DNA from: JAJFJD01 sp965228975
GTDB taxonomy: Bacteria > Pseudomonadota > Alphaproteobacteria > UBA8366
NCBI GenBank assembly: GCA_965228975.1
Contig: OZ245851.1
Span: 1,426,001 to 1,490,000, forward strand
DNA: 64,000 nt
Direction of reading: 5' to 3'
Shown here: positions 26,162 to 35,260 of the stretch, one piece after another
Numbering within the stretch: position 1 is the first letter of the stretch
How the letters are laid out: each line of letters opens with the position of its first letter
Translations under genes and position numbers: made by a program
Notes under the pieces: model-generated
What the model saw: only the letters and a program-made list of their open reading frames with translations
What the model was told of the DNA's origin: nothing
Database searches by the model: none

Positions 26162-26581
26162 TCACTTCAGCGTTTTAAGATACGCGAGGATGTTGGCCCG
26201 GCGCATTTCTTTCTTGATCTTTACCGCGGCCATCGGTGAAGAGACCTTCTTGCCGGCCAGCTTCGACATGTAGGCCTTCGGGTTCTTGATATATTCGTCG
26301 ATCGACGCGTCATCCCAGGTGAAGGCCTTCGCTTCGCACGCGGCCTTGTAGCCCTTCGAATAACGGGTTTTGGGGGCGGTGCCGCATTTCCGGCCGATGA
26401 CCGCGAACAGGGAGGGGCCGACCCGCTTCACATTCGGTTTGATCGAGTGGCAACTCTTGCATTTGGTCTTGTAGGCTTTCTCGCCTTTTTTGGCATCGCC
26501 GTCCGCTGCGAAGGCGGGGCTTGCGATCATGAACCCAGCGATCGCGGCGCTGGCGATTAGTCCTTTTTTTGCGCGTGTCAT
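26162..26581 (-). CDS. small secreted class I cytochrome c
   Basis: A 139-residue precursor. Residues 1-25 are a signal peptide ending A-F-A. One heme is bound by C41-K-S-C44-H45 and the likely sixth ligand is Met117 in S-S-P-M-A-A-V. Extra cysteines C66 and C82 could form a disulfide. The mature part is strongly basic. The ATG at 26581 has AGGAGAA close upstream, so the earlier in-frame ATG is rejected. It is divergent from the unusual Cys-repeat P460-type cytochrome across about 300 bases, and could pass electrons to or from it in the periplasm. Confidence 0.92.
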   Translation of the reverse strand: MTRAKKGLIASAAIAGFMIASPAFAADGDAKKGEKAYKTKCKSCHSIKPNVKRVGPSLFAVIGRKCGTAPKTRYSKGYKAACEAKAFTWDDASIDEYIKNPKAYMSKLAGKKVSSPMAAVKIKKEMRRANILAYLKTLK

Positions 26582-26878
26582 TCCGTTCTCCTGTTTCGGT
26601 TCCCGATCCATCCCCCGCCACCGGCCCCAATGGTCACAAGTAGATGGTCAGGTTTGCACCTGATTTCCTTTGGCTCGAAACAAATACCTTCAAATTTGCG
26701 GCAATTGCCAGGGGTTTTTGTGCGGCGTAGAGCCGCGCATGCCGCGACGTCCGGGCTCACAATCACGTGACCAAGATTGAGCCACGGTGGGAGGCAAAGC
26801 GCTTTAGGCTACCGGGGCTCAATCAAGGAAAGAAAAGGCGTGGCCGCGTCCTGTCGAGCCACCCAATTGGAGGATTTC

Positions 26879-28114
26879 ATGCAGTTGAAGGCGAAGATGC
26901 TGTCGTCGACCGTTATTCCGGTTGCCGTAGCCCTGGGTGTCGCGGGGGCGGTGGCCGGTGGGTCGATCACGATCAGCACGGCGCAGGCGAACCCCTGTGC
27001 GGCCAAGCGCGCGGTCAACCCATGTGCGGCCAAGAATTTATGCGCCGCGAAATGCGCCGCCAAATGTGCAGCGAAACGTGCGGTTAATCCCTGCGCCGCA
27101 AAGAAGGCCTGCAACCCATGCGCAGCGAAGAACCTGTGCAAGGCACGGGCGGCCTGCAATCCGTGCGCCGCAAAGAAGGCCTGCAATCCGTGTGCGGCGA
27201 AGAACCCTTGTAATCCCTGTGCGGCCAAACGGGCGTGCAATCCCTGTGCGGCGAAAAATCCCTGCAATCCATGCGCAGCGAAGAATCCGTGCAACCCCTG
27301 CGGCGCTTGCAACCCTTGCGGCGCATCGGCGTCCTATAGCGCGCGCTGCGTCATCCCCCGACTGCAGAAGGCGGCGCTGTGCAATCCTTGTGCGGCCAAG
27401 AAAGCTTGCAATCCCTGCGCCGCAAAAGCGTGTAACCCCTGCGCCGCAAAGAAAGCCTGCAATCCGTGCGCGGCGAAGAATCCGTGTAACCCGTGTGCGG
27501 CCAAGCGGGCGTGCAATCCCAGTGCGGCGAAGAACCCGTGCAATCCGTGCGCAGCGAAGAACCCGTGCAACCCCTGCGGCGCCGCAAACCCCTGCAATCC
27601 CTGTGCAGGTGCGGCCCCGGTAGAGCTCTCGGCGGCCGAAGCCAAAGCTGCCTATGATTGCATCATCGGCGAGATGAAGGCGGCCTATGCCAAGTCGGGT
27701 ATCGCCGTGGCGTCGGCCTACACCGGCTACAAGCGCTACAGCAAAGTCGCCTATCAGTCCGCGACCCATGGCGGGCGGTTCGTTCAGAACTATGCCAACG
27801 GAACGGCGAAGGCGTATGGAAAGTTCGAGAAAGCCGGCCGGATGCCGGTGGGCTCCTATTTGGTCAAGGACAGTTTCACGGCAACGCCCGACGGTAAGGT
27901 CGGGGTGGGACCTTTGTTCATCATGCGCAAGATGAGCGCCGGCTGGAACAAGGAAAGCGGAGACTGGAAATACGCCATGGTCATGCCGAACGGCTCGTTC
28001 TTCGGCGAGACCAAAGGCCGTAACGCCAAGAACATGAAATTCTGTATCGAATGCCACGCTGCCGTGGCCGAGGAACAGGATTCCATGTTGTTCTTGCCGG
28101 AAGAGTATCGCTAA
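26879..28114 (+). CDS. secreted cytochrome P460-like protein with N-terminal NPC repeat domain
   Basis: A 411-residue protein. Residues 1-36 are a signal peptide (cleavage near A-Q-A). Residues about 38-242 consist of N-P-C-A-A-K and K-A-C-N-P-C units: 26 NPC triplets and about 41 cysteines in roughly 205 residues. Residues about 250-411 match cytochrome P460 / c'-beta proteins, ending in the heme site C389-I-E-C-H393 and the family-typical M-L-F-L-P-E-E-Y-R. P460-type hemes oxidise hydroxylamine or bind NO. The Cys domain could bind many metal ions or form a disulfide lattice. GGAGG precedes the ATG. I know no characterised protein with this pairing. The P460 assignment is by eye from the C-terminal motif. 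Confidence 0.85.
   Translation: MQLKAKMLSSTVIPVAVALGVAGAVAGGSITISTAQANPCAAKRAVNPCAAKNLCAAKCAAKCAAKRAVNPCAAKKACNPCAAKNLCKARAACNPCAAKKACNPCAAKNPCNPCAAKRACNPCAAKNPCNPCAAKNPCNPCGACNPCGASASYSARCVIPRLQKAALCNPCAAKKACNPCAAKACNPCAAKKACNPCAAKNPCNPCAAKRACNPSAAKNPCNPCAAKNPCNPCGAANPCNPCAGAAPVELSAAEAKAAYDCIIGEMKAAYAKSGIAVASAYTGYKRYSKVAYQSATHGGRFVQNYANGTAKAYGKFEKAGRMPVGSYLVKDSFTATPDGKVGVGPLFIMRKMSAGWNKESGDWKYAMVMPNGSFFGETKGRNAKNMKFCIECHAAVAEEQDSMLFLPEEYR
26991..27610 (+). repeat. degenerate tandem repeats encoding NPCAAK units
   Basis: Short imperfect tandem units of 15-24 bases, based on AATCCNTGYGCNGCNAAG, run through the Cys-rich coding region. A larger duplication is visible: the block from about 27178 to 27325 recurs at about 27451-27600 with the same order of K-A-C, N-P-C and R-A-C units, and one copy has NPS in place of NPC. 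Synonymous changes between units are frequent. The protein pattern is therefore kept by selection and is not a recent slippage product. Confidence 0.85.
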
Positions 28115-28135
28115 AGCGGTATTCTCTCGGCTATA

Positions 28136-28174
28136 GGGGGACGGGGTTTCGCGGCGCCCGTCCCCCGCTTTATT
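28136..28174 (+). terminator. intrinsic terminator after the P460-like gene
   Basis: GGGGGACGGG at 28136-28145 pairs perfectly with CCCGTCCCCC at 28157-28166 around an 11-base loop, followed by GCTTTATT. It lies 21 bases after the stop codon of the P460-like gene. Confidence 0.8.
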
Positions 28175-28190
28175 CCCGATAGGTGATCCC

Positions 28191-28643
28191 ATGCGACCGA
28201 TCGCCGCCGCCGTAATTCTCTTTTTTTTCGCGTGTTTTCCGGCACGCGCCGATTTCATGAGCGCCTTGTCCGCTTACGACGCGGGCGCCTATGGCCTCGC
28301 CTTCACCGAGTGGCGGCGCCTGGCGGAGCACGGCGACGTGCCGGCGCAGGTCGCGCTCGCCGGGCTCTATGAAGCCGGATAGGGCGTGCGCCGCGACGAC
28401 CGCCGCGCCGCGCACTGGTACCGCACCGCCGCCGAACATGGCCACGTCATCGCTCAACTCAATATCGGTGATTTCTACAGCCGTGGCCGCGGCGTCGACC
28501 TCGATCGCATAAAGGCGTGGTATTGGCTCGACCTGGCGGCGTCGGCCGGCAGCGCTTGGGCGCGGAACCGGCGCGACGAGGTCGCGGTCCTCATGACCGG
28601 CGCTCAGATCCGTCAAGCCAAGGCGATGTCGTCCCGCCGTTAG
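28191..28643 (+). pseudogene. Sel1-repeat secreted protein interrupted by an in-frame TAG
   Basis: The frame opens at ATG 28191 with a signal peptide (cleavage near A-R-A) and a Sel1 repeat, meets TAG at 28380-28382, and continues in the same frame to a TAG at 28641. The interruption falls inside the conserved L-Y-E-A-G-x-G-V-R-R-D turn of a Sel1 unit, where Gln is common, so a single C-to-T change (CAG to TAG) explains it. The downstream 86 codons keep two further Sel1 helices (A-A-H-W-Y-R-T-A-A-E-H-G and A-W-Y-W-L-D-L-A-A). No frameshift is present. It is either a recent nonsense pseudogene, a readthrough product or a sequencing error. Confidence 0.75.
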
Positions 28644-28766
28644 GCTCATTCGGCCAAACATAGAAACGCATTCGTGTGGTGGCGTATTTGCCCGCCGTGT
28701 TCGCTGCCGGATAGAGTGCTAGGCAACCCTGCGTCCTAACAGCTCGACCGAAAAGCGAGACATTCC

Positions 28767-29555
<789 letters not shown>

Positions 29556-29704
29556 CGGGACAACGGGAAGCGGCGGCATTGACCTGTTGCCGCGCCTGTA
29601 CCAGATATCCTCATATACTCTGGGCGTTCCGCTTGAACGCGTAACCTGCCAATTAATCCCGCTCGCGCGGTTCCGATCAATTCCATAACCGGGAAGCCCA
29701 ACAC

Positions 29705-30547
29705 ATGGCCGATTCATTGACATATACACCGCCGAAAGTCTGGAAATGGGATGCCGAGAGCGGCGGCGAGTGGGCCAAGATCAACCGGCCGATCGCCGGC
29801 GCGACCCATGAGAAGGAATTGCCGCGCGGCAAGCACCCGCATCAGCTTTACTCGCTGGCGACGCCCAACGGGGTCAAGGTCACGGTCATGTTCGAGGAGC
29901 TTCTGGCGCTCGGCAAGAAGGATGCTGAATATGATGCCTGGCTGATCAAGATCGGCGAGGGCGATCAGTTCGGCAGCGGCTTCGTGGAGATCAACCCGAA
30001 TTCCAAGATTCCCGCGATGCTCGACCAGAGCACGTCGCCACCGACACGCGTGTTCGAGTCCGGCGCGATCCTGTTGTATCTGGCGGAAAAGTTCGACGCC
30101 TTCCTGCCGCATGATCCGTCGGCGCGGGCCGAGTGCTTCTCTTGGCTTTTCTGGCAGATGGGCAGCGCGCCGTATCTCGGTGGTGGGTTCGGCCATTTCT
30201 ACAAATACGCGCCGGAGCGGTACGAATACCCTATCAACCGCTACACGATGGAAACGAAACGGCAGCTCGACGTGCTGGACCGAAACCTGGCGGAGCGGCG
30301 CTATCTCTGCGGTGACGACTACAACATCGCGGATATCGCAACCTATGCCTGGTATGGAAATCTGGTGCTGAACAACGCCTACGAGGCGGCGGAATTCCTC
30401 GACGTGGGAACCTATGAGAATGTCGTCCGGTGGGCGTCGGAGATACAGGCGCGCCCGGCGGTCCAACGCGGCCGGCGGGTCAACAAGACCTCGGGGCCGG
30501 AAGACGAGCGGGTGCCGGAACGTCACGCCGCCAGTGACCTGGATTAG
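29705..30547 (+). CDS. yghU: glutathione S-transferase family, YghU-type disulfide-bond oxidoreductase
   Basis: A 280-residue protein, close to the E. coli YghU length (about 288). It has the long N-terminal extension with K-V-W-K-W and the P-R-G-K-H-P-H-Q-L-Y-S-L-A-T-P-N-G-V-K-V segment that starts the thioredoxin-like domain, then N-P-N-S-K-I-P-A-M and the F-E-S-G-A-I-L-L-Y-L glutathione site. The helical domain carries D-Y-N-I-A-D-I-A. YghU binds two glutathiones and reduces disulfides and organic hydroperoxides. It appears monocistronic in a patch rich in redox and glutathione enzymes (AKR, flavodoxin-like protein, second GST). Confidence 0.9.
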   Translation: MADSLTYTPPKVWKWDAESGGEWAKINRPIAGATHEKELPRGKHPHQLYSLATPNGVKVTVMFEELLALGKKDAEYDAWLIKIGEGDQFGSGFVEINPNSKIPAMLDQSTSPPTRVFESGAILLYLAEKFDAFLPHDPSARAECFSWLFWQMGSAPYLGGGFGHFYKYAPERYEYPINRYTMETKRQLDVLDRNLAERRYLCGDDYNIADIATYAWYGNLVLNNAYEAAEFLDVGTYENVVRWASEIQARPAVQRGRRVNKTSGPEDERVPERHAASDLD

Positions 30548-30644
30548 GCTCCCCACGAACCGTCACCGGTGGGCGGCTGTCGGTTTGAAGTTTATGATCG
30601 GGCGATCCGTTACAATCGCGGGCCGACCACGGCAGCAGGCAGGG

Positions 30645-31322
30645 ATGATGAAATTTGCAGTCTCGATCGCCGTCTTCGCATTGGGCTGCTTCCTGTTGGA
30701 TACGGCGATGGCGCAGATGCCCCCAAGCAAGCAGGAAATAACGAACTACGACGGGCTTCATGCGGCCGCCCAGCGCAATGATGCCGGCGCCGTGACCGCG
30801 CTGTTGGCCAAAGGGGCGGACCCGGACCGGCGCGACAGCCATCGCCGAACGGCAGTACACATTGCCGCTCATGCGGGCGGTTATGAGACGCTTCGTGCCT
30901 TGGTTGCCGGCGGTGCGGACATCAAGGCGTTCGACTCCGATTCCTATGACGTCATCACCATTGCCGCCGTCCGGAACGATGTGCGGATGGTAGATTTGGC
31001 GGTCAAGCTTGGGGGAAATCCAAAGGCGGTGACGAGCCCGTATGAAGGCACGGCCTTGATCGCCGCCGCGCATCTCGGCCATGTCGGTGTTGTCGAAACC
31101 CTGATTGGCGCGGGCGCTCCCTTGGACCATGTGAACAACCTTGGTTGGACGGCCCTGATCGAGGCGGTCATTCTTGGCGATGGCGGGGCACAGCACGTCG
31201 CGACCGTCAGAGCGCTTGTCGATGCGGGGGCAGACAAATCGGTTGCGGACCGGGATGGCGTGACGCCCCTCAAACACGCGCAAATGAGGGGATATGGTTC
31301 GATGGTTGCCATCCTGAAGTGA
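30645..31322 (+). CDS. secreted ankyrin-repeat protein
   Basis: A 225-residue protein with a signal peptide (residues 1-23, cleavage after A-M-A) and five ankyrin-like units, each with the G-A-D or G-A-P turn and T-A-L or T-P-L start. The lone domain would act in the periplasm as a binding scaffold. Bacterial periplasmic ankyrin proteins (AnkB type) have been tied to peroxide defence, but that is only a family hint. The start at 30645 is the first of two adjacent ATGs after AGGG, and removes a long Arg-rich non-coding extension. It is followed 76 bases later by an aldo/keto reductase. Confidence 0.87.
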   Translation: MMKFAVSIAVFALGCFLLDTAMAQMPPSKQEITNYDGLHAAAQRNDAGAVTALLAKGADPDRRDSHRRTAVHIAAHAGGYETLRALVAGGADIKAFDSDSYDVITIAAVRNDVRMVDLAVKLGGNPKAVTSPYEGTALIAAAHLGHVGVVETLIGAGAPLDHVNNLGWTALIEAVILGDGGAQHVATVRALVDAGADKSVADRDGVTPLKHAQMRGYGSMVAILK

Positions 31323-31398
31323 TTGCGCGCCGGAACAGCGGTTGGCTCCGTCTCTCCCGAGGTCGGTGTCAATCGCAGACAAAGGAAATGGACAAGAC

Positions 31399-32325
31399 AT
31401 GGATAAACGGACCATTGGTGGCAAGGACGGATTGAACGTCTCCCTGGTGGGGCTTGGATGCAACGCCTTCGGCCGCCGCGTGGACGAAAAGGGCACTCAT
31501 GCGGTGCTCGACGCCGCGATCGACGCGGGTATCGATTTCTTCGACACGGCGGAAACATACGGCGATGGTGACTCTGAACGCTTCATGGGTACCGGCTTGA
31601 AAGGAAAGCGCGATAGGGTATTCCTCGCGACCAAGTTCGGCCATTCCCATTCGCATGTGGAGGGTAAGCCGAAAGGATCGCCGGAGAACATCCGCGCCGC
31701 TGTCGAGAAGAGCCTGAAGCAACTGCAAACTGACCGGATCGACCTCTACCAGCAGCACCGTCCCGATCCCGACACGCCGGTGGCCGACACGCTGGGCGCG
31801 CTGGAAGACCTCGTCGCGGCCGGGAAGATTCGCTACTACGGCTGTTCCTATTACACCGGGGCGCAAATGCAGGACGCAGTCGACGCCGCGGGAAAGGCGG
31901 GCCTCAAGGGCTTCGTCACGGCACAGAATGCCTGGAACATGCTGGAGCGCGGGATCGAGGCGGACCTGATTCCGGTCTGTGAGAAATACGGCATTGGTCT
32001 GCTGCCATACTATCCGATCGCGCGGGGCCTGCTGACCGGCAAATACCGGCGCGACAGCGATGCGCCGGCGGGCAGCCGGTTGGCCGGCGACGACAATCTC
32101 GCCAAGGCGGATTTCGACCTGCTGGAGCGCTTGGAGGCCTACGCCGGCGACCATGGCTACGACATCTTGACCCTGGCAGTGTCCTGGCTGGCGGCCCAGC
32201 CGTCGATCGCCAGCATCATTTGCGGCGCGTCCAAGCCGGAGCAGATGGCGGCCAACGCCGGCGCGATCCGGTGGAAGTTGACGGCGGATAACCTGAAGGA
32301 GATCGACGTCTTGCTGGCGGGCTAG
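31399..32325 (+). CDS. aldo/keto reductase
   Basis: A 308-residue (alpha/beta)8 oxidoreductase with the catalytic tetrad D49, Y54, K79 and H120 (F-D-T-A-E-x-Y, A-T-K, Q-Q-H) and the family's C-terminal NADPH-binding S-I-I-C-G-A-S-K segment. It would reduce aldehydes or ketones with NADPH. The first 19 codons of the longest frame are excluded because the conserved start K-R-T-I-G-G begins right after the ATG at 31399. A small flavodoxin-like gene follows 49 bases later on the same strand. Confidence 0.93.
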   Translation: MDKRTIGGKDGLNVSLVGLGCNAFGRRVDEKGTHAVLDAAIDAGIDFFDTAETYGDGDSERFMGTGLKGKRDRVFLATKFGHSHSHVEGKPKGSPENIRAAVEKSLKQLQTDRIDLYQQHRPDPDTPVADTLGALEDLVAAGKIRYYGCSYYTGAQMQDAVDAAGKAGLKGFVTAQNAWNMLERGIEADLIPVCEKYGIGLLPYYPIARGLLTGKYRRDSDAPAGSRLAGDDNLAKADFDLLERLEAYAGDHGYDILTLAVSWLAAQPSIASIICGASKPEQMAANAGAIRWKLTADNLKEIDVLLAG

Positions 32326-32374
32326 TGGCTACCGCTTGCGTCGGACAGGTCTACACGGGACACTCGGTCGCATT

Positions 32375-32842
32375 ATGCCGAACAAACGGCTCCTCATCGT
32401 CGCGCACGCGCCCTCCGACAATACGCTGCGGCTGCGCGACGCCGTTGTCGAGGGCGCGCAATCGGACGAGGCGCTCGCCGTCGACGTGACCGCGCTCAGC
32501 CCGTTCGACGCAGGCCCGGACGACGTTCTCGCGGCGAACGCGATCGTTCTCGGGACCACCGAAAACCTCGGTTATATGAGCGGCGCGCTGAAGGATTTCT
32601 TTGATCGGACGTACTACCCGATCCTGGAAGAAACCCAAGGGCTACCCTACTGCCTCTACATCCGGGCGGGACATGACGGCACCGGGACACGGCGCGGGGT
32701 GGAGACGATCGTCACCGGCCTGCGATGGCGCGCCGTCCAGGAGCCGATCGTTTGCCGGGGGGACTGGCAGGAAGACTTCGTCGGCCAGTGCCGGGAGATC
32801 GGCGCCGCCATGGCCTATGGGATGGACGCGGGAATCTTCTAG
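32375..32842 (+). CDS. flavodoxin-like NAD(P)H-dependent oxidoreductase
   Basis: A 155-residue protein with a flavodoxin fold: first strand R-L-L-I-V-A-H-A-P-S-D-N-T followed by a helix that would hold the FMN phosphate, a central I-V-L-G-T-T-E-N-L-G-Y loop, and F-F-D-R-T-Y-Y-P, as in WrbA/flavodoxin family quinone reductases. The first loop H-A-P-S-D-N-T-L is a variant of the usual T-x-T-G-N-T. Electron donor and acceptor are unknown. The ATG at 32375 gives the right distance to the first strand. It converges with a GST gene 11 bases past its stop. Confidence 0.82.
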   Translation: MPNKRLLIVAHAPSDNTLRLRDAVVEGAQSDEALAVDVTALSPFDAGPDDVLAANAIVLGTTENLGYMSGALKDFFDRTYYPILEETQGLPYCLYIRAGHDGTGTRRGVETIVTGLRWRAVQEPIVCRGDWQEDFVGQCREIGAAMAYGMDAGIF

Positions 32843-32853
32843 GGCCGCTCCCG

Positions 32854-33471
32854 TTACGGCGTGACGCTCGAAAACTCGCCCATCGCCTCGCAGCGGGCCG
32901 CAAAGGCGGCGAGATTGCCGAACTTTTCCAAGACACCGAGATTGGGCCGGACCCGGTTCGCGAATCCTATCGCGACGGCGGCAGTGATATCGGCTTGACT
33001 AATCCGGTCGCTCCCGGCCAGCCACCCGTCGCCGGCTTTCTCCGCGCAGGTGTCGAGATACCCAAGGCCGCCCAATACCTGTCCTTCGTTATGCTCGACC
33101 CAAGGCTCGTGGACTTTCTCCGCCGGATGGAAGCGGCCCTCGTAATAGGCCCACACCGCCTTGTCCATTGTGCCGGTGCCGACGGCGGTCAACTGCATGA
33201 TGGCGCGCCGTTCGCTGCCGCCTGCGGGTATCAGCCGTTTCGCGTCGCCGACCATGTCGTCGAGCGCATCGAGGATCGCATAGCTCTCAATCAAGGCTTC
33301 GCCGTCATCCAGGACAAGTGTCGGCACCCGCACCAGCGGGTTGTGCTTCTTGACCGGGTCGGGATTGTCGAAAGCCGAAATCGCTTCCTGTTCCCAGTCG
33401 AACCCGAGGAAATTGAGGCTGACGGCAACACGCCGTACAAAAGGTGATCCAAATCCGCCGATGAGTTTCAT
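32854..33471 (-). CDS. glutathione S-transferase family protein
   Basis: A 205-residue two-domain GST. The thioredoxin-like part starts M-K-L-I-G-G-F-G-S-P-F-V-R-R-V and carries the glutathione-binding V-P-T-L and E-S-Y-A-I-L segments. The helical part has G-S-D-R-I-S-Q-A-D-I, the capping motif near the end. Ser9 in G-S-P-F is the likely activating residue, so it belongs to a Ser/Cys-type class like YfcF or maleylacetoacetate isomerase relatives. Distinct from the YghU-type protein 3 kb away. It seems to be transcribed alone. Confidence 0.9.
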   Translation of the reverse strand: MKLIGGFGSPFVRRVAVSLNFLGFDWEQEAISAFDNPDPVKKHNPLVRVPTLVLDDGEALIESYAILDALDDMVGDAKRLIPAGGSERRAIMQLTAVGTGTMDKAVWAYYEGRFHPAEKVHEPWVEHNEGQVLGGLGYLDTCAEKAGDGWLAGSDRISQADITAAVAIGFANRVRPNLGVLEKFGNLAAFAARCEAMGEFSSVTP

Positions 33472-33578
33472 AGGTCAATTCCGATTCTTCGTTGGTGCCC
33501 GCAGTCGGTGGGCATCTTAGGCGCACCCAACGGAAGCGACAACGCCGGGTCGGATGGCCTAGAGGTCTCGATGTGGGT

Positions 33579-33983
33579 CTATGGCTTTTCGCCTGGAAGC
33601 GGCGTGGCAACTTGGTCCGCATCGGGGGCGGCCGGCCGCTCGCTCGAATAGTCCGGCTTCATAAAATAGATAATGATCGTGCGCTGGTCGGGTCCGGCGA
33701 TGATTTGGTGGAATTGATCGCCGGGGAGGCATACAAGATCGCCGGCCTTGAACGGGAGGTCATCGCGGTCCTGGAAGGTGAACCTTCCGCTGCCGTCGAC
33801 GACATAGAGTATCTCGTCTTCCCCCGGATGCATGTGCATTGGCGTCACTTGTCCCGGCTCGTAGCAGTTCATCCGCGTGACCAGGGATCGGGTGGCAATG
33901 AGTTCCCGGTTGACCCGCATCTCCGGCGAGAACGTCGCGGCCTCGGGAACGTTTATGAAGCGGGCTGAGTCGGTTGCGCTCAT
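33579..33983 (-). CDS. single-domain cupin protein
   Basis: A 134-residue cupin. Motif 1 is P-M-H-M-H-P-G-E-D-E-I-L-Y-V-V-D-G-S-G (two His, one Glu for metal) and motif 2 is P-G-D-Q-F-H-Q-I. The complete ligand set suggests a metal-binding enzyme or sensor. Its AAGGAGA site lies in the 10-base gap behind a D-2-hydroxyacid dehydrogenase gene's neighbourhood, where it is the downstream member of a two-gene unit. Substrate unknown. Confidence 0.87.
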   Translation of the reverse strand: MSATDSARFINVPEAATFSPEMRVNRELIATRSLVTRMNCYEPGQVTPMHMHPGEDEILYVVDGSGRFTFQDRDDLPFKAGDLVCLPGDQFHQIIAGPDQRTIIIYFMKPDYSSERPAAPDADQVATPLPGEKP

Positions 33984-33993
33984 GGTTGTCTCC

Positions 33994-34956
33994 TTAGGAG
34001 GCCGGTGCGGCGATCACGCGGATCGGGTTGCCGTCGAGCCAGGCCAGAACGTCTTCCAGGCTGTCTTGATAGCGGGCGGCGAAGTTCTCGTAGGTGCGGC
34101 CGCCGATATGCGGGGTCAGGACGGTGTTGGGCAGGGTGCGTAGCTTGTGCCCGGCGGGCAGGGGTTCGATGTCGTAGACGTCGAGACCGGCGCCGGCGAT
34201 GCGGTTGGTCTCCAGCGCCTCGATCAGCGCGGCCTCGTCCACGATGGGCCCGCGCGACGTGTTGATCAGCCAGGCCGTGGGCTTCATCAAGCCGATCTCC
34301 GCCGCTCCAACCAATCCGCGGGACCGGTCGCTCAGGACGACATGGACCGACAGGACGTCCGACTGTCTGAACAGCTCTTCCTTGCCGACGCGTTTGACGT
34401 CGAGTTCCGCACAGCGGTCGTCAGTCAGGTTTTCGCTCCACGCGATCACCTCCATATCGAGCGCTTGCCCGACCCGCGCCACGCCGCCGCCGAGCCGGCC
34501 GAGGCCGAGCACGCCCAGCGTCTTGCCGGTCAAGCCGCGCGGCAGTGCGAGACCCCACTCGCCGTTTCGTATGCCCTGGTCTTCCAAGGGAATATGCTTC
34601 GCGAGGCCCAGGATCAGGCCCCAGGCCGTTTCGACCGTGCCGTTCGGGAAACCGTAGCCGGTGCCGGTGACGGTCACGCCCTGGTCGGTCAACGCGTCGA
34701 GATCCAGCGCCGCATTCCGCTGGCCATGGGTGACGAGGAGTTTCAGGTTCGGCAACCGTTCGACCAAGGCCCGGTCGAACCGGGTTTCCTCGCGCGCGGT
34801 GACGACGATGTCGTATGGCGCAAGACGTTTTGCCGCCTCGTCGGCGTCGGACAGCCGGTCCTGATAGACATCGACCGAAATGTCCGACGGTAACGTTCCC
34901 CACTCGGCGGTTTCTTCGGCGAGCTTCTGATAGTCGTTGATGATGGCGAGGTGCAT
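33994..34956 (-). CDS. D-2-hydroxyacid dehydrogenase family protein
   Basis: A 320-residue NAD(P)-dependent enzyme with the Rossmann motif G-L-G-R-L-G-G, the substrate-binding Arg in N-T-S-R-G-P-I-V-D, the Glu in D-V-Y-D-I-E-P-L-P and the catalytic His in L-T-P-H-I-G-G. It interconverts 2-oxoacids and D-2-hydroxyacids. The N-terminal part (I-I-N-D-Y-Q-K-L-A) is that of a subgroup often beside catabolic genes. The cupin gene starts 10 bases downstream. A decayed copy of its first about 48 codons and upstream bases lies 4.6 kb away at 39431-39566. Confidence 0.9.
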   Translation of the reverse strand: MHLAIINDYQKLAEETAEWGTLPSDISVDVYQDRLSDADEAAKRLAPYDIVVTAREETRFDRALVERLPNLKLLVTHGQRNAALDLDALTDQGVTVTGTGYGFPNGTVETAWGLILGLAKHIPLEDQGIRNGEWGLALPRGLTGKTLGVLGLGRLGGGVARVGQALDMEVIAWSENLTDDRCAELDVKRVGKEELFRQSDVLSVHVVLSDRSRGLVGAAEIGLMKPTAWLINTSRGPIVDEAALIEALETNRIAGAGLDVYDIEPLPAGHKLRTLPNTVLTPHIGGRTYENFAARYQDSLEDVLAWLDGNPIRVIAAPAS

Positions 34957-35260
34957 GCTGTTTCCTCAGATATTTCGATTGGTGTATAGCCACGGCATCG
35001 TTCTTCGGCGATCGACCTTCCGGAACCGTCGATTGGGGAATTGGGCCCGAGCAGCATCGATCCAATGCTTAGCGGCGCATGGTGAGACGTGCAAGCCGCG
35101 AGCCGGGTCCGGGCACGGTTATGTTTATTTTCGGATATGGCTGCTTACAGGAGAGGAACGGAGAGGATTTGGGTGGCTGCTCCCGTCACTGAATAACCAG
35201 GAATGGCCATCGCAAAAGCCTGGAGATTTGTCTCAAGACGCAAACCCAGCATAGTACATT
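34957..35260. other. intergenic region, no gene seen
   Basis: About 300 bases upstream of the D-2-hydroxyacid dehydrogenase and downstream of the RimK-like ligase. The first 90 bases resemble, in decayed form, bases 39567-39640 upstream of the dehydrogenase remnant. No terminator, RNA or small gene stands out. Confidence 0.45.

Noticed and set aside
27038..28258. Long minus-strand frame opposite the Cys-repeat gene
   Set aside because: A shadow of the repeat codons; composition is Arg/Gly/Ile-rich without family signature, start site or signal.
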